This document shows positions 62,772 to 64,000 of a stretch of 64,000 nucleotides of DNA, piece after piece (the stretch's first letter is position 1; each line of letters starts with the position of its first letter). The stretch spans positions 682,001 through 746,000 of the forward strand of contig JAVJST010000011.1 in assembly GCA_040219295.1 (NCBI GenBank), written 5' to 3'. Source of the DNA: JAVJST01 sp040219295. Lineage in GTDB: Bacteria; Pseudomonadota; Alphaproteobacteria; Rhodospirillales; Casp-alpha2. The notes beneath the pieces are model-generated. The model saw only the letters and a program-made list of their open reading frames with translations, had not been told where the DNA came from and did no database searches. The translations under genes were made by a program, and so were the position numbers.

Positions 62772-63728
62772 CTAGTCCTCGATCTTCGCCGCTAGCGGAT
62801 GCACCGCGCCGCGCAGGCCGACGGCTTCTGCCCGGCGGATGCCGGCCACCGCCTCGATGCTCGGCCGGGCTTCTTCCAACAGGAAACCGTTGCCCGCCAG
62901 GATTGCCTCGTAACTCGCGGTGTGAAGATCCTCGAAACCGTCCGAGAACTCGAGCTCCTCGCCGTCGATGGTGATCGAGCGGTAGGTGCGCTTGCCCTTC
63001 GCGACGACCTCCGGCGGAAGGTGGCCGCCGTTGATCGACAGGAACCAGCGGACGCGCGCCCGGTTGTATTCCAGGTAGCCGGCGGCAGCATCGCCTCGGT
63101 GCACATGGACCTGCGATGACTTCAGCGCACCAAAGACCCATTGCAGCATGTCGAAGAAATGCACGCCGATGTTGGTGACGATGCCGCCCGACTTGTCCTC
63201 GTCGCCTTTCCAGCTGATCCGGTACCAGTGGCCGCGCATGGTCAGGTACGCGAGATCGACGTCGAACACCTTGTCGGCCGGGGCCGCGGCGACCTTGTCG
63301 CGAAGCGCCTGCACGGCCGGGTGCAGCCGGAGCTGCAGGATGTTGTAGACCCGCTGGTCGGACTCGCCGGCGATCTCGGTGAGCGCGTCGACGTTCCACG
63401 GGTTGAGGACCAGCGGCTTCTCGCAGATCGCGCCGGCGCCGGACCGCAGCGCGAAACGGATGTGCGCGTCATGCAGATAGTTCGGTGAGCAGATGCTGAC
63501 GTAGTCGACCGCTTCTCCGCGCCGCCGCAGCTTGTCGATGTGCCGGTCGAAACGTTCGAACTCGGTGAAGAAATCAGCATCCGGGAAATAGCTGTCGATG
63601 ATCCCGACGCTGTCGTTCGGATCGAGCGCAGCGACAAGCCGGTGTCCGGTGTTCCTGATCGCCTGCATGTGCCGCGGCGCGACGAACCCGGCTGCGCCGA
63701 TCAGGGCAAAGCGAAGTGTTTCCGTCAA
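62772..63728 (-). CDS. Gfo/Idh/MocA oxidoreductase, WbpB/WlbA-like
   Basis: A 318-residue NAD-dependent oxidoreductase. The N-terminal ALIGAAGFVAPRHMQAIRNT (8-27) binds NAD; DYVSICSPNYLHDAHIRFAL, GAGAICEKPLVLNPWNVD (the family EKP motif) and GVHFFDMLQWVFGA are typical of WlbA/WbpB. It oxidises C3 of UDP-GlcNAcA for the following transamination, with 2-oxoglutarate recycling in known homologues. It lies 12 bases upstream of the acetyltransferase gene and 33 bases after the partial gene at the window edge. Confidence 0.88.
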   Translation of the reverse strand: MTETLRFALIGAAGFVAPRHMQAIRNTGHRLVAALDPNDSVGIIDSYFPDADFFTEFERFDRHIDKLRRRGEAVDYVSICSPNYLHDAHIRFALRSGAGAICEKPLVLNPWNVDALTEIAGESDQRVYNILQLRLHPAVQALRDKVAAAPADKVFDVDLAYLTMRGHWYRISWKGDEDKSGGIVTNIGVHFFDMLQWVFGALKSSQVHVHRGDAAAGYLEYNRARVRWFLSINGGHLPPEVVAKGKRTYRSITIDGEELEFSDGFEDLHTASYEAILAGNGFLLEEARPSIEAVAGIRRAEAVGLRGAVHPLAAKIED

Positions 63729-63761
63729 CGTTCCAAACCTCCGTGCACTCGTGACCGGCCG

Positions 63762-64000
63762 TCAGACAGTGTCCATTAGCGCGCGATAAAACGATCGCTG
63801 GATCGGATCCCTGTTCCCCGAGTGGTAGAGAATACAGAGATTTCCCGCGAACGTCCGTACCTGTGCGGCGATCGACTTGCAATGGGCAATGGCGTCGTCC
63901 GGCGATCGCCCTTCGTATTCCTTGCCGAGGAGACCGAAGTCGGTGATGGCGGTCGCGACATAACGCAACGACATCGATTCTCGCCCGACGAGATCGTAAG
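63762..64000 (-). CDS. Partial gene at window edge, possibly polysaccharide deacetylase-like
   Basis: The frame is open from the window edge (base 64000) to the stop at 63762, giving at least 78 residues of a C-terminus. An internal ATG at 63974 exists, but the frame continues upstream (YDLVGRES), so the gene starts outside. The visible text, SLRYVATAITDFGLLGKEYE, then SPDDAIAHCKSIAAQVRTFA and GNLCILYHSGN, resembles the C-terminal end of DUF7033/polysaccharide-deacetylase-like proteins in glycan loci, by recollection of pattern only. It would be the upstream member of operon B. Confidence 0.5.
   Translation of the reverse strand, partial: YDLVGRESMSLRYVATAITDFGLLGKEYEGRSPDDAIAHCKSIAAQVRTFAGNLCILYHSGNRDPIQRSFYRALMDTV

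Overview
The window is GC-rich chromosomal DNA of an alphaproteobacterium, probably a Rhodospirillales-like lineage. The evidence is gene order and gene types: mnmG-rsmG-parA-parB followed by convergent holA-lptE-leuS, parS sites inside the mnmG/rsmG junction, a giant (about 1,600 residue) NAD-glutamate dehydrogenase, the DUF971/Trm112/LON/thioredoxin block, a free-standing prolyl-tRNA deacylase, a PAS_5-type protein, and the ubiH/amtB/aminotransferase/ftsK neighbourhood. Assignment to a genus is not possible from the sequence alone.

Region 1 (1-25 kb) is mostly housekeeping. It holds tRNA modification and rRNA methylation, chromosome partition with two perfect parS palindromes, replication clamp loading (holA), LPS export (lptE), leuS, a ThiE/TenI-like protein, YggS, an L,D-transpeptidase, riboflavin synthesis (ribA), an OmpR-type two-component pair, ftsK, a DapC-like aminotransferase, an ammonium transporter with what looks like an NtrC/sigma-54 promoter, a UbiH-family hydroxylase and a protein-quality/translation block. 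Short GTCATTCCCGC-type palindromic repeats are scattered in the gaps.

Region 2 (25-40 kb) starts with a tRNA-Gly(GCC) with a good sigma-70 promoter. It continues with a sulfotransferase, an unknown protein, a methyltransferase, a PAS protein, the large glutamate dehydrogenase and an overlapping UMF1-type transporter. Next comes a minus-strand sugar-phosphate module (phosphatase, transaldolase-like, GmhB-like phosphatase, GmhA-like isomerase, flippase-like membrane protein), then purH.

Region 3 (40-64 kb) is a surface-polysaccharide locus in two long minus-strand operons with many start/stop overlaps. Operon A (50.0 down to 40.2 kb) encodes a WecA-like initiating phosphoglycosyltransferase, an O-antigen ligase/polymerase-type protein, a CapD/WbpM dehydratase, and a dTDP-sugar cassette: RmlA, RmlB, an RmlC-like epimerase, a ketoreductase and a sugar C-methyltransferase, plus a GT2. 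That enzyme set has the same composition as the noviose (NovVTWUS) route and predicts a C-methyl-branched deoxysugar. Operon B (64 down to 51.6 kb) encodes WbpB, WbpD and WbpE homologues of the UDP-GlcNAc3NAcA pathway. The matching WbpA/TviB-type dehydrogenase is on the plus strand at 50.3 kb. Operon B also has glycosyltransferases, methyltransferases, a membrane ArnT/PMT-like transferase and a flippase-like protein. It ends in a 1,168-residue protein that joins a flippase-like membrane domain, an O-antigen-ligase/polymerase-like membrane domain and a GT4 glycosyltransferase in one reading frame. This fusion is the most unusual item in the window.
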